A DNA stretch of 64,000 nucleotides from Halichondria panicea (Eukaryota > Porifera > Demospongiae > Suberitida > Halichondriidae): the NCBI RefSeq assembly GCF_963675165.1, contig NC_087385.1, positions 2,170,501 through 2,234,500 of the forward strand, read 5' to 3'. Position numbers and translations under genes: made by a program. The notes under the pieces were generated by a model. The model ran no database searches, was not told the DNA's origin, and worked only from the letters and a program-made list of their open reading frames with translations. Below, one piece after another: positions 23,095 through 36,300 of the stretch (position 1 is its first letter; each line of letters begins with the position of its first letter).

Positions 23095-25533
23095 ATGGCT
23101 ACACTAGTTGATAGATACTCCTCCATGTCCGTCAAGTCTTGCCTGTCCCGTGGAGACGATAGGCAAGGCATTGGGCTGCTCTCTGATCCCATGGTGGACT
23201 TGCCATTACTGGACAGGGGACAGAGGTCCTTTGCTGTTCCTCCCGGGATTGAAGTATGTCTTCAGCTGCCCTGCTTTGTGTTTGGTTTGTACGCACTGTT
23301 TTAATAAATTGTCTTGTAGAGATGAACAAGTAGATCTAGGTGACAGCCTTTTAGCCTCGTCCCACTCATGCCTAGCGCCTACGTACATGTACTTGACTTA
23401 CCCAGGTGCTAGGCAGTAGTTGCTGAGATAGAGTTGGTTGGAGAGTGTGGGCATGTAATGTGTCAAATGTGTGGTGTGTTTGATAGAGAGGCTAATTCCC
23501 ATTTACAACTAAACAATCACATAACGTACACACTCCACACACATACGTCACTTGTCCACACACACACACACACACACACAGCCAGTGGAGTTCCTTCGGC
23601 CGTTCTCCACAGGGGGTGACTCCAATGTCAAGATCCAGTTTGCTCACGGGACCACCACTCTGGCTTTCAAGTTCCAACACGGAGTCATTGTTGCCGTGGA
23701 CTCCAGAGCCACTGCTGGCTCCTGGATAGGTAAACCAGTGTAATGGCTAAATTACTAGATGATAAGATGATAAGATCTACACAAGTAGTTGCGTGTTAAT
23801 CGAGTACAACAAGTAATATTGTAATGTTCTATGTACTGTGCATTTTATAGCTGGTGTGAGCGTTTCTTTGACATTTCTGTATAATAATAGAGTTTTAAGT
23901 TAGAATTTTAATTTCTTTTGCATACCTGTTAGTGTACCTACATGTATGTACACGCCTAAACCTTCATCTCGCCCACCCCCAGCGTCTCAGACTGTGAAGA
24001 AAGTGATAGAGATCAACCCTTACCTGCTGGGCACCATGGCTGGAGGAGCCGCTGACTGCTCCTACTGGGAGAGGCAGCTTGCCTTTGAGTGCAGGTGAGA
24101 GGTCGTTATCATATCATTGTGTTCTGTTCCGTTGGTGGTGAGTGTAATCACCGTAGAAACTAGATTATTAGCGCTTACTCGACTATAAGCGTATCCTGCA
24201 ACATTGCTTTCTTGTGACTACCATTAAGGGTATAACTCTTACTATAAACTTCTGCTATTGCTACATTGTTGTTTCTTAGATCCCTGCAAACTAATTTGAA
24301 CCTACCGTACCATTCTATGGAAAAATAAATTTGGGGTGCATGTTCAGGGCTGCATTGAGGGGAGGGGGGGTAATTCTCCCCCCCCCTCCCCCTAGGATAT
24401 GGCAGATTCATTTGTACTGATAATTCTATGTGAGATAAAATTGCACCAGAATCGATCTAAGGCCCTCAAATATCCAATTTTTCTGAGGGAGCATGCCCCC
24501 AAGTTTGGCTTGGACTAAAGCATACGCTGTGAGGTACTTCACCCCCTTGACCCAAAATCCTGGATGCAGCCCTGATGTTGCATGTTTTTTAAAAGTATTG
24601 TCAGAGTGCTCTGATGATCATGTACCTGTTCTTGCTCTGCCCAGGCTGTACGAGCTTAGGAACAAGGAGAGGATCTCAGTGGCAGCTGCCTCTAAAGTCC
24701 TTGCCAACATGATCTACTACTACAAGGGAATGGGCCTCTCCATGGGAACAATGATTTGTGGATGGGACAAGAAGGTATAATAATATCAAAGATGCCTGTT
24801 GATTTCGCTTTTCACGATTAGGTAGCCCTACATACGTACATGGAGGTACATGTAGGTACAATAAACTAAAAGACCACATCGTTTTTTTCACCCAATTTTT
24901 CGCTCTGTTGCAAATGTGAATGCCTGCATGGTTTTGTCAACTCTGCTGTCATTAAAGTCACCTTTCTTGCCCCCAGGGCCCCGGCCTGTACTATGTGGAC
25001 ACTGATGGTAGTCGCCTGACTCACCACATTTTCAGTGTGGGCTCTGGTTCCACCTACGCCTACGGTGTGATGGACAGTGGCTACCACTGGGACATGGAGA
25101 TAGAGGAGGCCAGAGAACTGGGAAAGAGAGCTATCTATCACGCCACTCATAGGGACGCTTACAGTGGAGGAGTTGTCAACTGTAAGTAATTAGTTTGGTC
25201 AACATTTCAGCTGGTTCTTAACACAAAATGTGATGGAGTTCCTCCCCTAGTTGTACTATTTTCTAGAATGAACAATTTGTCCTGTCATAATTATACATGT
25301 ATCATGTATAATATCGATACTATAACTCAATGTCAATTTGCATTATTTACCGTAGTTGTGGTTTCTGTTGTGTCAGTGTATTATTGGTTGCTACACGAGT
25401 TTATTGCCAACGCTCTCCTCCTACAGTGTACCACATGTGTGCGACTGGCTGGGAGAAGGTGTCATCCACCAATGTGGCTGAGTTGCACTATCAATACAAA
25501 GACGAGAAGATGGCACAGACAGCCGCTGCATAG
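23095..25533 (+). CDS. PSMB5: 20S proteasome subunit beta-5 (chymotrypsin-like)
   Basis: Six exons join in phase to 286 residues: 23095-23253, 23582-23729, 23983-24094, 24645-24774, 24977-25181 and 25427-25533 (stop TAG). The propeptide is about 70-75 residues and ends at the Gly before the catalytic Thr in [11 protein letters not shown]. Downstream features of active beta-5 are present: [27 protein letters not shown] (with the catalytic Lys), [11 protein letters not shown] and [12 protein letters not shown]. Human PSMB5 is 263 residues, so length fits with a slightly longer propeptide. It sits in the beta ring of the 20S core and cleaves after hydrophobic residues. The second intron acceptor is formed directly by a CA repeat (near 23561-23581). 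Divergent from INTS8. Confidence 0.97.
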
Positions 25534-25699
25534 ACAATGACATGATAGCTATTTGCTTGTGTACATGTATGCCCATGCTTTATTGTTATCATGCTATTTC
25601 ATTAATTTGTTGCACGTTATAAAATTAGTGTGACTTGCATTGTACAATTGTTGGGGTGGTAAAGATCATCAACTAAAAAACAAGTATTAAGCTAAGTCT

Positions 25700-27200
25700 A
25701 TACCAGTTCCAGTGTCTATATATAATTATACTCTCAAAATTGTATCATGCAAACACAAATTTATAACTGCCCATTACATCTCTTGTAGACTTCTTTTCAA
25801 CAATTGTGTCTTCCTCTCTTGGTGCCTCAGCTGAACTCTGAACGGCAGATAAGTAGCAGGATACTGTGACAGTGCATGGAGGATTCCTTTGCATTAAAGA
25901 CAGCTCCTTGTTGTTTGCGAGGGATAAGCGGGAGTGATCTCGAAGAGGAAAGAGGCTTGCAGAAATCATCACTAAAATCACTTTCTTCGTCTTCAGTAAT
26001 TGTTTTCAAAGTAGTGTGGTTCTTAACAGACATCACAAGGAAATAGGAAGCTGTTTCGGGCTCCAAAGGACCCAACTCCAGACATTCGGATTTGGTGGAT
26101 CTGCCACAGGCAATTAATAAGGGGTTGACATGTATGTCGACTCTAATTTGGACTTGAACACATTACTTTTTTGTAGGCAGGGAGGAGTGAGAGTGGTATC
26201 AAGGTGGGAAGGGGCTTGGAGAACTCTTCCGCTTTCTTCATCCTCAATTATTGTATTCAGAGTAGTGTGTTTCTTAACAGACCTCACTTACAAATAGGAA
26301 GCACTTTTGAGCTCAACATAACTCATGCAGTTCCGGACACTTGGATTTTGTGGATTGGCCATGGCCAGACACATGGAATGAGAAGGGGTTAACAATGGAT
26401 GTCGACTTTTGGACTTGAAAACAGTACCCTATTGTTGGCGGTGGATCAGTGAAAGTAGTCTTAGAGTGGGAAGAGGCTTGGAGAACTCTTCGCTGAGGTC
26501 GCTTTCTTCATTCTCAATCATTGTCTTCAACGTAGTGTGCTTTTTAACAGACGTCGCAAGCTGTTCTGGGCTCCAAATAAACCAGTTCCGGAAAATTGAG
26601 TTTGGTAGATTAGGCATGGCTAAACACATGAAATGAGAAGGGATCAACAATGGATGTCGACTCTTTGGGCTTGAATACAGTATGCGACGAAAGAGTAAGA
26701 GTAGTCTTAGAGAGGAAAGAGGCTTAGAGAAATCATCACTAAAATCACTTTCTTCCTCTTCAGTAATTGTTGATGTCACAAGGAAGTAGGAAACTGTTTC
26801 GAGCTCCAAAGGACTCAACTCAGGATATTCGAAATTGGTGGATTGGCCACGGGTATAGTTACATGGAATGAGAAGGGATTGACAATGGATGTCGACTCTT
26901 TACGACTGAACACAGTACTTTTTGTAGGCGGGGAAGGAGTGAGAGTGATATCAAGGTGGGAAGGGGCTTGGAGAACTCTTCACTGAAGTCGCTTTCTTCA
27001 TCCTCAAAAAAATTGGGTTTAGTGAATGAGAAGGAGTTTACAATGGATGTCGACTCTCTGGGCTTGAATGCAGTACCCTTTTGTAGGAGTGAGAGTGGTC
27101 TCAGAGTGGGAAGAGGCTTGGAGCTCTTCACTGAAGTCGCTTTCTGCATCCTCAATAATTGGAAACAAAGATATGCTTTGCTTGGATGATTTAACAAGGA
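25700..27200 (-). repeat. Degenerate tandem repeats, about 250 bp x6, coding-like on minus strand
   Basis: A recognisable core recurs near 25938, 26202, 26467, 26713, 26958 and 27106 (spacing 264, 265, 246, 245 and 148 bp). On the minus strand the core reads about EDEESDFSEEFSKPLPTL, an acidic motif followed by Ser/Leu-rich sequence. Frames shift between units; the last unit has lost 2 bp (gagctc for gagaactc). No single ORF spans them. They may be decayed duplicated exons of the pseudogene to the right. Confidence 0.7.
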
Positions 27201-27494
27201 ACCAATGGAGTAGTGGGTGCAATGACATCATCTTTAGTCAGGTTTTACAGCTTGATTTTCAAGTTTGGAGCCCCTGTATACAAAGTATATTAGTGCACTG
27301 GAATGCATGTGTACAGTGAAACAGAGCAATTAATCCCGTATCACATCCAGACTCTAGTAATCGCACGGCAGCTTGTTCTAATAACTACCGCGGCTGAAAA
27401 TATTATTGAAACTCATCATAAACAATTAGTTTCTTACATGTACCACACTATGAATTATAATTTACTAATGGACCTATAAAAATCTGACTGGCTT

Positions 27495-28020
27495 ACCTCA
27501 GTTCTCTTCGAGGTATCTTGAGCAGAAATTAGGGATTCACAGTCAGGGTTTGTCACTCTAAGAATTAAAATCATGGCAACAAAACCCCTAAACTACGCTT
27601 TTATTAATTCAAAACTTACATAGGAACACAGATACAGCCCTCCAGTGGGTCCACACAGGTCTCCAGAGCCCACCGTCTATTGGCGAATGAGTACCAACCT
27701 CCACATCTCTGACCAGTGTTAACAACACCATACCGGACTGTATACGTATCACCATCAATTTAACGAGTTAACAGCTCTAGTGACTGGTCAAGTTGCGGCC
27801 TACTCAGAGGCAGTAGTCCAGAGACTCTTATATAGGGATTCACTGGAAAAAGGGAATGCACACAAACAGTAAGTGATGTGTTTAATAATTATATAGATGT
27901 AGTTTCTACAAGATTAATTCTGCTGCATAATTATTGTTTATAAGCTTATTAGCAAGTTTTACCTGTTGCCTGCGATGGCTCAATCTTGTCAAGTAGCTGG
28001 TACATTCACAATCCAATCCC
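27495..28020 (-). pseudogene. Probable decayed receptor-like gene fragment
   Basis: Exon-like pieces on the minus strand have plausible splice sites. The main piece runs from an acceptor (TTTTTCCAG) near 27843 to a donor near 27620 and encodes NPYIRVSGLLPLSRPQ, a TAA, IDGDTYTVRYGVVNTG, then RCGGWYSFANRRWALETC and GCICVP. The next exon (about 27556-27499) encodes VTNPDCESLISAQ and keeps the phase. A small upstream piece lies near 28020-27963. The in-frame TAA (near 27761), and the absence of a clear start or end, suggest a pseudogene. The family is not recognised; a Cys-rich extracellular domain is likely. A 27-bp intron removing the stop is formally possible but too short to be credible. Confidence 0.45.
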
Positions 28021-28030
28021 AGCAGTGACA

Positions 28031-29167
28031 ACTAGCCGCAAGTATAATTATGTTTCTCTCAAGTTCCCTCAAGGAGTCCATGATCAAACAGAGATCAAGA
28101 TCTTTAACTTCAATTAAACCACTCTATTATCTATGATTAAACTGAGTAAAATAGTTGAATAAACAGTAGAATGACAGTTTTGTCTCTTTCAGAGCAACTG
28201 GAAAACTGTTGAACAGATATCAGTTTTATGCTTGGATGTTGTTAACTTATGTGTTCATAATAGCTATAAACTAGCTAGCTATTAAACTTCTCAACACAAA
28301 GACTTCTTACCATGCAATCAGTATACAGTTAAGTTGTCACGCGCATGATTGCCAAATGTGAATGGTATAGATCATTCCCACTGCAAGAAATTTGCAGCCC
28401 AATCAGATTGCTGCGTTCAAGTGGGAAACCTTACAGCTCAATTTAGCTGACAAGGCGAGCTGGGACACTATTTCTCTGGAGAATGCAGAAACAGCTCCTG
28501 CTGGATATCTAGGCTACTAGAAAAGAAGCATAGTCTATCTTAGCATCTATGAATGACGCTTGAACAGTATGTATTAATTAATTAAAAGGACTTGTCTTTG
28601 TTTTAAGTTTTGTTGTGCTACCAATAAGATTAGATCATTAGTTTGGACAAAACCTGTGTTATGTATGCCTTCTTTGGTCTTCGAAAAGCTTCTCAGAAGC
28701 CTTGGGGTAGTCTTATAGCTGGCTGTACCTCTCCTTGTGCTAGATGTCTAACTATTATGAAAAAGTTTATTTCTGCCTGTACTAAATCTTATATTACAGG
28801 CTAGAGTATTCTTCTACTTTCTCTAAGAGTCTGAGGTCTTTCTTGAATTCCAAAACAACTATAGCTAGATCCAGTCAGCTAGAATAGCCATCCAGTTAAT
28901 TGATTTCTTTATATCGCACCCCTGAGCCATGCGGTTGTCAGCCACTTAAAGATTAAACAATATTCATACTCTGTCTCAAGTACCAGTGAAACAAAACTGC
29001 TACGTGTACTGATACCCAACCCAGAGCGCAGCGTTGGTTGGACTCCGCCCAACTAGATCCAAGGTAAAAAAAATTTTATGTCACTGATCTACATTACACA
29101 TCTAAATCTACATTGCATGCAGTGTCTAATCCATTCTCCACTTGGCTACTTTGCTATATCTAGATCT
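28031..29167. other. Intergenic spacer
   Basis: AT-rich sequence without a supported gene. A stretch near 28660-28870 has long codon-like runs on the plus strand but no convincing frame or splice structure. Confidence 0.45.
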
Positions 29168-30151
29168 TCAGTATATAGATCTACTAGTAGTAACTAGATC
29201 TTCCATTCCACTTTCATCTCTTGCTCTCTCTTCTGTCTGATCATGTTGGTTAAGTGGCAATGGAGTGCTTTGCTCTTCAAAAGCATCTTCATTGTTTTGG
29301 TGGACTTGAGTGTATTCAGCCTCTGAGTTTCTGCTATCTGTCGTCCATAGTCCAGGTCGCTGGTAAAACGGCCAAAGTGCCAAAATGCAGGCCATTGCAA
29401 TGAATGAAATAAGACTACCACTGAATGCTTTAGTATCAACACTGAGAGTAATCAATTTGTCAAAAAAAAGTCGACCGATGTAAAAACAGTACAAAGATAT
29501 CATGTACACAGCAGCTATTCCTATTGTAGGACTTGCACTTCCCCATGATCCAGCATGAGCTACAACAAAGCCGATAGCAAAAATTCCAAATATGTCATAC
29601 AACACACCAGTCTCACCAACATTTACTGTGCCAGCAGTAACCAATATCCACCCAACAGTCCACAGTAGTACTGGCAGAATGACTAACTTTCTAGCAAGTC
29701 CTTGAAACAAGCGGTTATGGGGTATTTGATAAACTTCTTCGGGTTGAAAATCCTTGTATAAAGTGGAAACTATCAAGTCAATACACAAGCAGTGAGCACA
29801 AATACCACCACCAATCCAGCTGAAGATTACTGAAGCTACTGAAAATGGTTGAACGACTAGAGCATAACCAAGAGACAAAAGTACAGGTACGGTTACAAAA
29901 GCTGAGATGGATCCGAACACAGAACTGGCTTTTCTTGATAAACCAGCATAAAACAGCTTTAGTGAGAATAACATAAGTCCACATAACACAAATAAGATTC
30001 TAGGTATGAGGTCTAGTTTAATATAGGCATCTGGCATAGTGTAGGAGACCTCTCCAACGATAAGTCCGATCAAATACAGCAACCATCCAAGCAGAAACAC
30101 AAACATGATGGACACTGTAAATCTTCTCTCAAATCCATAAAAGTAACTCAT
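29168..30151 (-). CDS. Unrecognised 8-TM membrane protein
   Basis: A single-exon ORF; the chosen start is the ATG at 30151 (MSYFYGFERR), giving 327 residues. The longer ORF begins at a non-ATG codon near 30337 and its extra 62 residues look like non-coding sequence close to the RECQL4 stop. About eight hydrophobic segments are seen, including FTVSIMFVFLLGWLLYLIGL, IFSWIGGGICAHCLCIDLIV and FIAMACILALWPF. The two halves show a faint echo (GWLLYLIGLIVGEVS and GWILVTAGTVNVGET), suggesting an internal duplication. The C-terminal 70 residues are acidic, polar and probably cytosolic. I do not recognise the family and assign no function. It lies only about 200 bp downstream of the RECQL4 stop on the same strand, so its promoter must be very short or lie inside RECQL4. 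Confidence 0.72.
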   Translation of the reverse strand: MSYFYGFERRFTVSIMFVFLLGWLLYLIGLIVGEVSYTMPDAYIKLDLIPRILFVLCGLMLFSLKLFYAGLSRKASSVFGSISAFVTVPVLLSLGYALVVQPFSVASVIFSWIGGGICAHCLCIDLIVSTLYKDFQPEEVYQIPHNRLFQGLARKLVILPVLLWTVGWILVTAGTVNVGETGVLYDIFGIFAIGFVVAHAGSWGSASPTIGIAAVYMISLYCFYIGRLFFDKLITLSVDTKAFSGSLISFIAMACILALWPFYQRPGLWTTDSRNSEAEYTQVHQNNEDAFEEQSTPLPLNQHDQTEERARDESGMEDLVTTSRSIY

Positions 30152-30349
30152 CTTCTTTGGCAGTAGGGTAGGTGACTCTACGGTCCAGTTGAATGATGCT
30201 GCCAGAGCTTGTTGCAGAAGTAGATACGCCCCCCTCTGGAGTACGGATTTTTGCGCATGCGCTGTAACATTTAAAGACTTCACAAACAAAATAATATTCA
30301 TGCACTCCTGACACATAATTATATACAGAACATTCATACATTTCAGCTA

Positions 30350-33300
30350 TCATCTGAATTTCAACACTTCTTTTGTAGCCAGTTGACACAGTAGATTAAA
30401 GTCTACGTCCATATGCCTTCTCCAAAACCTCTTTTGACCTCCCCACACCACCGCTTCGAACAATGGACTAGCAATGCCATGAAAGATCCTTGCAATAGCT
30501 CTACCAGTGAACTGCTGATCGCTGTGAATTGATATTAGAGAGTGTATATCATCACACACCCTACGCTCGCGTTCAGGAGTGAGGGTACTGTGAGAGTGCA
30601 GTACAGATATGTTCATTTCCTGAAGGTGTGCTGAATTGAGGCCGCTTTCACTAAAATATCGCTTGATCATCTTATTCAAAGTGTCCAATCTGATAGCAGT
30701 TTCTTGCTCGTTTTCGAAACACTCTTCGTGAGTTTGACCCGTAACAGAGTGCAACACAGCGTGGAAGAGATGCAGTTTCTCAACGTCTCTTTCTTCTTGC
30801 ATCTTAACTTTTGTATAGAGAAAATCGCACACTAAGTCTTTCTCATCTGGCCTTAAATCACCGGGAGCTCGAAGGTGAAAGGAAAGGTTTCCAAACTCGA
30901 CAAGAACGGTGCTAGCTTTAGTGTTGGGTCCTCCCGTACCACGATCATTGTGAGAGAGGCCACTAAGTTCAGAGCGGACAATGGATGTTTCCCAGCCCAT
31001 GGAGTCAGCCACCTCAACCAATGAGAACTCGATACTGCTGCTCTGCGTCAAGTCCGTCCCTGTAGGGGGGGGAGGGTGCATGGCATGGGTAGGAATAATG
31101 AGTCTAAGCTTTCCAACGAAAGTAATGCTTTTGAGAAATTCTTTATTACATTGGAAATATTATCTTAATAAGAATGAGAAATGTGTGTGATGTATCATGT
31201 ATACAGCAAAGATACATGCAGGAAAAATTTAATACTTACGGTACTATATTTTCGCGGATTTTATTTTAGAGGATAGAGGTTCAAATGACCACACCCCTAC
31301 AGTAGCAATACAGAGGAGGTACAACGCGAGTCATAGTCATGAACCCCACATTCCTTATTATATCCGGGTCAAAGTTCAATAGCACACACTCATGGCAATT
31401 TCAGGAATCCCTCCTGGAGATTCTGAAGCTAAAACGATGGTTGATTAAGGGTTGATTAAGCTAATAGCTATAATCTAGTCTGTGCACGAAAGTATAAATG
31501 CCCAGTACTTGTATTTGGCAGGTAACACGCAATTGAACTTTGACCTGGACATAAGGAATGTGGGCCTTGAACACTATCTGCGACTCACGGACGTTGTACA
31601 TATCTCCTCTGGTTTCAATACCGCAAGTAAACTATTTTCAAGGCACTATATTTTCGAGGTTTAAGGTCGATCTGCGAAAACCGCGAAAATATAGTGCCTC
31701 AAAAATAACCAGCTACATGTATACGGGTATCATGTATGCACGTCCCAGCTCACCTCTCTCCCCGAGTCTTGCAGTGGCAGCGGCCACAGCTGGCACTTTA
31801 CTAGCCAGTGCCCTCAGTTGCCTAGCACCGTTGTAGCAATTGAGTTTGCAGGTATCGTTAAGAGGATTCATGACTTCAAGCCAGTCCTCTAGCTCCAGGT
31901 AACACAACAGTGTGGAGACACACTCCTCCTTCACATCCAGGCTCGTAACCATAGCGTCAATAGGGAATGCCACCTATAGACAGAGAATGGAAAGAGTAAA
32001 TAAAATCCATCCTTTCCTTTTACTATAGTCGGTAAATGAGACACGGTGCGGAGATGATGGAGCATACAGACTTACGTATCACAATGCTGCTCAGCTCTTC
32101 ACAAAGGCTAATGTGTTAATGGATATACTGTACTGTAATATACGTATATAGCGGGTAATTTTTTTCAGAGGGAAAAAAATCTCTGAGCACGAATATTTTA
32201 CCCACGAACAAAACGATCATTGATCACCTTTACCTGCAGTGCACACGCAGCCACAAAAATATAATCCACACGAACTGACTAAATTGCTCAACCACGAATG
32301 TGTTGACCCCCGAAAATTACCCGCTATACGATAGTCTCTATAGTAAGTGCTACGCAAGTACTGTTACCTCGTGTCCATTGCACCATCGAGGTCGGGATAT
32401 CTTGGGAGGAGAGGCACATTCTGACTGACTGGGCAATGAACCTTCATCACTGTTTGGAAGAAAATATCCTGATTTTACAAACAATTTAGTAGACTCTTAA
32501 TTGCTTAATAAGCTATAAATTATCATGGCCACAGGGTGGAGGAAACAGGTGCACAGAAGTTACATCATAGAACGCGCAAGAGCTACAGTCTTATACCATA
32601 TCTAATTATAGCTGCTTATTAATACAGCAAACTACTGGCTGCTCAACTCTCGAGCCTCCCACCCCTCCCCCCCCCAGTCAGGAGGGTTCCTTTTTAGTCA
32701 GATCGCTAAGGTATAATTATTACAAGCACAGCTAATATAGTACACACCTTTTCCTCTTAACCTGCTCACACTGACAGGAAGGGAAAACTCTGCCTACCAG
32801 CTGTTTGATGCAGTAGCGCTCTACTGTATTACTGTAGGCATGACGACGAAGCTCAGACAGATCACCACCCTAAATATTAGGAGGAAAAATATATAATTAT
32901 AACTTGAAGCAGATATACTACTGTCCCCACTAATTCGCATTCTAAATATTTGTCCAGCTCTGTAGAACCTATTGCGCACTAATAAATAGCAATATTTCCA
33001 CCATACGAAAATAACCTTAATAATTATGGTACCATTTTCAGAATCAACTGCTGGGGGATTGCAGTAAGCGATTGCAGTAAGAAGATTTACAGATCTCCCG
33101 ATACACATGCATGTACATGAACCGTAGAAAGTACAATACAGCAGCATACTCTTTGTCAAGGGGGTAATAAAATAAGTATATAGGCTGAACAAGACACCAC
33201 CACCATGCACTCACCATCTTATCAATAAAGACGTGACAATAAGCAGGGAGTCCATCGCGACCAGCTCTCCCGATCTCCTGCACAAAAGACTCGAAGCTCT

Positions 33301-36300
33301 TGGGCAAGTTGTAGTGAATGATCGCTCGGACATCTGACTTGTTTAGACCCATTCCAAAAGCAACCGTTGCCACGACAATTCGAAGCCGTCCAGACATGAA
33401 ATCCGATTGTACTTTTCTCCGACGAGACGCCTGCAACCCAGCATGGTAGCACTCAGCACTCCAGTTAATCTTTTGCCGTTTACTGCCTTTCTTTGAACTT
33501 GTAAGATTTTTTCTTTTTCGACTTTTTGGAATAGGTACAGTTTCTTCTTCAACATCACGTTCCATCCCAGTCTCAGAACTTGGAACGGCAGTGAGACATG
33601 TTCTGAGCAGCTGTGCCACTCTCTCCGTCTCCTGTTGACGGGTGCAGTAGATGATGATCGACTCACAGAACTTGAATGTGGAGTTTTGGAGTAGCTCAAC
33701 TAAAGCCTGTATGAGGAACAATACTGTAACAGTAGAAATTGTAATAGTGGTTGCTGTATTAAAATGCCTCCTATACAAAGACAACTCACACAATAAAGTA
33801 CACCTCTCCAACAGAGATTTTCTGTTGTATCACGTGCAGCAGGTTATTTTTGGGGCACTAAATTTTCGCAGATTGCTCGAACTAAAAATTTCACGGAAGA
33901 GGTCCAAATGACCACACCCTTATAATAGAGGTCTTTTTCGAGGGATAAAATGTTAAAAGTTTGCAACAAAAATTTAGTGCCTCAAAAATAACGCTCTATC
34001 AGTAGTAACCGTTTTGAACGTGAAACTATACATGTATTATTCTGTTCACCTGTGCTTATTATTCTGTTCACCTGATCTCTGTCCTGGTCACATGACACTG
34101 ATACATGAAGATTGTCCGGGAGGGTGGGTCCACGAATGATATTCTCCTGTACTATGCCGAGGTTTGTTGCCACGGACACAGCTGTCTGATGAGTGGCAGT
34201 GGCAGTGAGGGCCAGAATACAGTACACACCCAGTTGCTCTCTGAGCACCTGCAGGAGGAGTACAGCATTACAATAGTATAGTGTAGAAGCATTCAGTGTC
34301 ACTCAGACAACACAATACTAACAGCACAAACATAATCATCATTAAAATATTACTCTCAAGCAAATTTTTATTTGGTAGAACTTAAACATCAAATTTTGTA
34401 CAGCGCATGTAGCATTTATTTTACACACATCTTCACCTTGTATATTCTGAGGTAGGAGGGTCTGAAATTGTGGCTCCACTCAGACACACAGTGAGCCTCA
34501 TCAATACAAGCAAAAGCCACTGGAGGTAGCTGGCTCAGGGACAGTCCCCCACCCCATGACTTGCTCCATAGAGCCCCGCCCACCAGGGCCTCAGGGGACA
34601 GTAGTAGCACATTGAGTCTACCCTCTACAGCATCTTTAAGAACCTGGGAGAATGGGAGGATCAATAAAACAAAGAAAATTGCTACATATATATTTTTTAT
34701 GGAGGTGCTCAAATAAAATCACACACATTTTGTATGCGACTGTACATACCGTCAGGAGTGTATGAATACACTCCTGATACCGTATAGAGGGTAATTTTCG
34801 TGGGACAAAATATTCGTGGTTTTAGCCCGCGAATGAAGCGACCTTGCCTACTTTACCTGCAGTGCAAGCAGCAACCACGAAAATAATATCCACGAAATGA
34901 CTAAATACTGCTCAACCACGAATATTTTGTCCCCCGAAAATTACCCGCTATACGGTACATGCATGCTTTAATGACTCTTTCAGCGAGTTTTACATGCAGC
35001 TTTTGCAAACTTGACATTTCCAATTTTTTTTCGTGAGCACTAAGAACAAAATCAACTTGTTATGCACAGTTATAATTTCATGCAGTGTACGTAAAGCTAC
35101 ATGGTACAATTCGAAGAAAGTGATGTATGAACCTTAATATATAAATGTGTATTATATCCCGTTGCTACGTTGTTGCCAAGTGCAATATGAAGCATATTGC
35201 ACTGCTGAAAGTCATATTGCACTGACCGCAAAGTCATATTGCACTGACCGCAAAACGCCCCTCTGGCAATTAGACAGACAATTAAATTAAAATTAAATTA
35301 ATACGCATGAGAAATAACAAGTATCAAAGTATGTCCAGCCATGCAGGAATGAATGTTCAGCACTGCTGGAGTTTCTTCTTGCAACCGTGCAGGTTTTAAA
35401 ATTGTCCAAGATTTATTTTGTGGAAGATTCTGTGTTCCTAGATCGACCTAGTCCTCGACATCGTGATGCATGTCAATTCTGCTTCACCGTAGCACTCATA
35501 AGAAGTGGCTCTTTTTGCTGGGGGCATGAGCTGTTTTGCAGCAGTGTAGAAGCGAGCTTTCTTGGCTTGGTTATGAGGCCGAGCGTAGACCAGCAGCTAG
35601 TATTCACTGAGTAGTGGGGTGGGGCTGTTTCTTTGCAGCAGTAAGTGGGGCGGGGCTGTTTTGCAGCACCAGAAGTGGGGTGGGGCTGTTTTGCAGATTT
35701 CAGTTAAAACTCCAACAATTTTGTGTCAAGCCATTCGTCGGTCATGCCAATCTTATACGCTGCAGATACTGGCGTCTAGAAGAGAGAAGAGATGGAGCTG
35801 TGTCTAGAGTTGTCTCTGTCTTTTTTTGTGCTGTTTATATTGTGTTACTAGGACAGTGTTATGTTGCTATGCCCTCGGGATATAAACTAGTTATAACACG
35901 TGCACTCGGGCTGCATGGCATATATTGCACTCAGCCCTCGTGCTTCAGTGCAATATATTCCATACATCCCTCGTGCCCGTGTTATAACTATAACATATTT
36001 TTTAGGGGACTACCCCAAGACCCCCTTGCAGGCGCACTTTAATATGTGTGCACATGCGTATCAGCTCCCCTTCTACTATCCATGCTCTCTAAGTGATAAC
36101 TCTCTTCCCACGCCACTGCTGTCACTGCTGTCAATAATTATGTTCACATTTCAAATTGCTAGTTATTTTTCTGTGCGATATGAGATAGACCAAGTACACA
36201 CCTCAGCTCTGGTACATCATTCTCCATCTCACATCTGTGGAGTATAGGCCTTATTACTGCAACCCTGTATAGCTATAGTTGTTGTGTTAGTACACTGGCC

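Noticed and set aside
25745-27319. Set of 70-130 residue ORFs taken as real genes
   Set aside because: They shift frame between repeat units and lack starts, ends and splice logic; better explained as degenerate repeats.
27735-27765. 27-bp intron removing the in-frame stop of the pseudogene
   Set aside because: GT and AG are present and the frame is kept, but 27 bp is shorter than any intron seen in this window (shortest 46 bp).
30152-30337. N-terminal 62-residue extension of the 8-TM protein
   Set aside because: It begins at a non-ATG codon, lies close to the RECQL4 stop and is compositionally unlike the rest; the ATG at 30151 is preferred.
35614-36247. Overlapping plus-strand ORFs of 115-142 residues
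   Set aside because: They run over direct repeats and a foldback inside a RECQL4 intron, have no family motif and no splice support.
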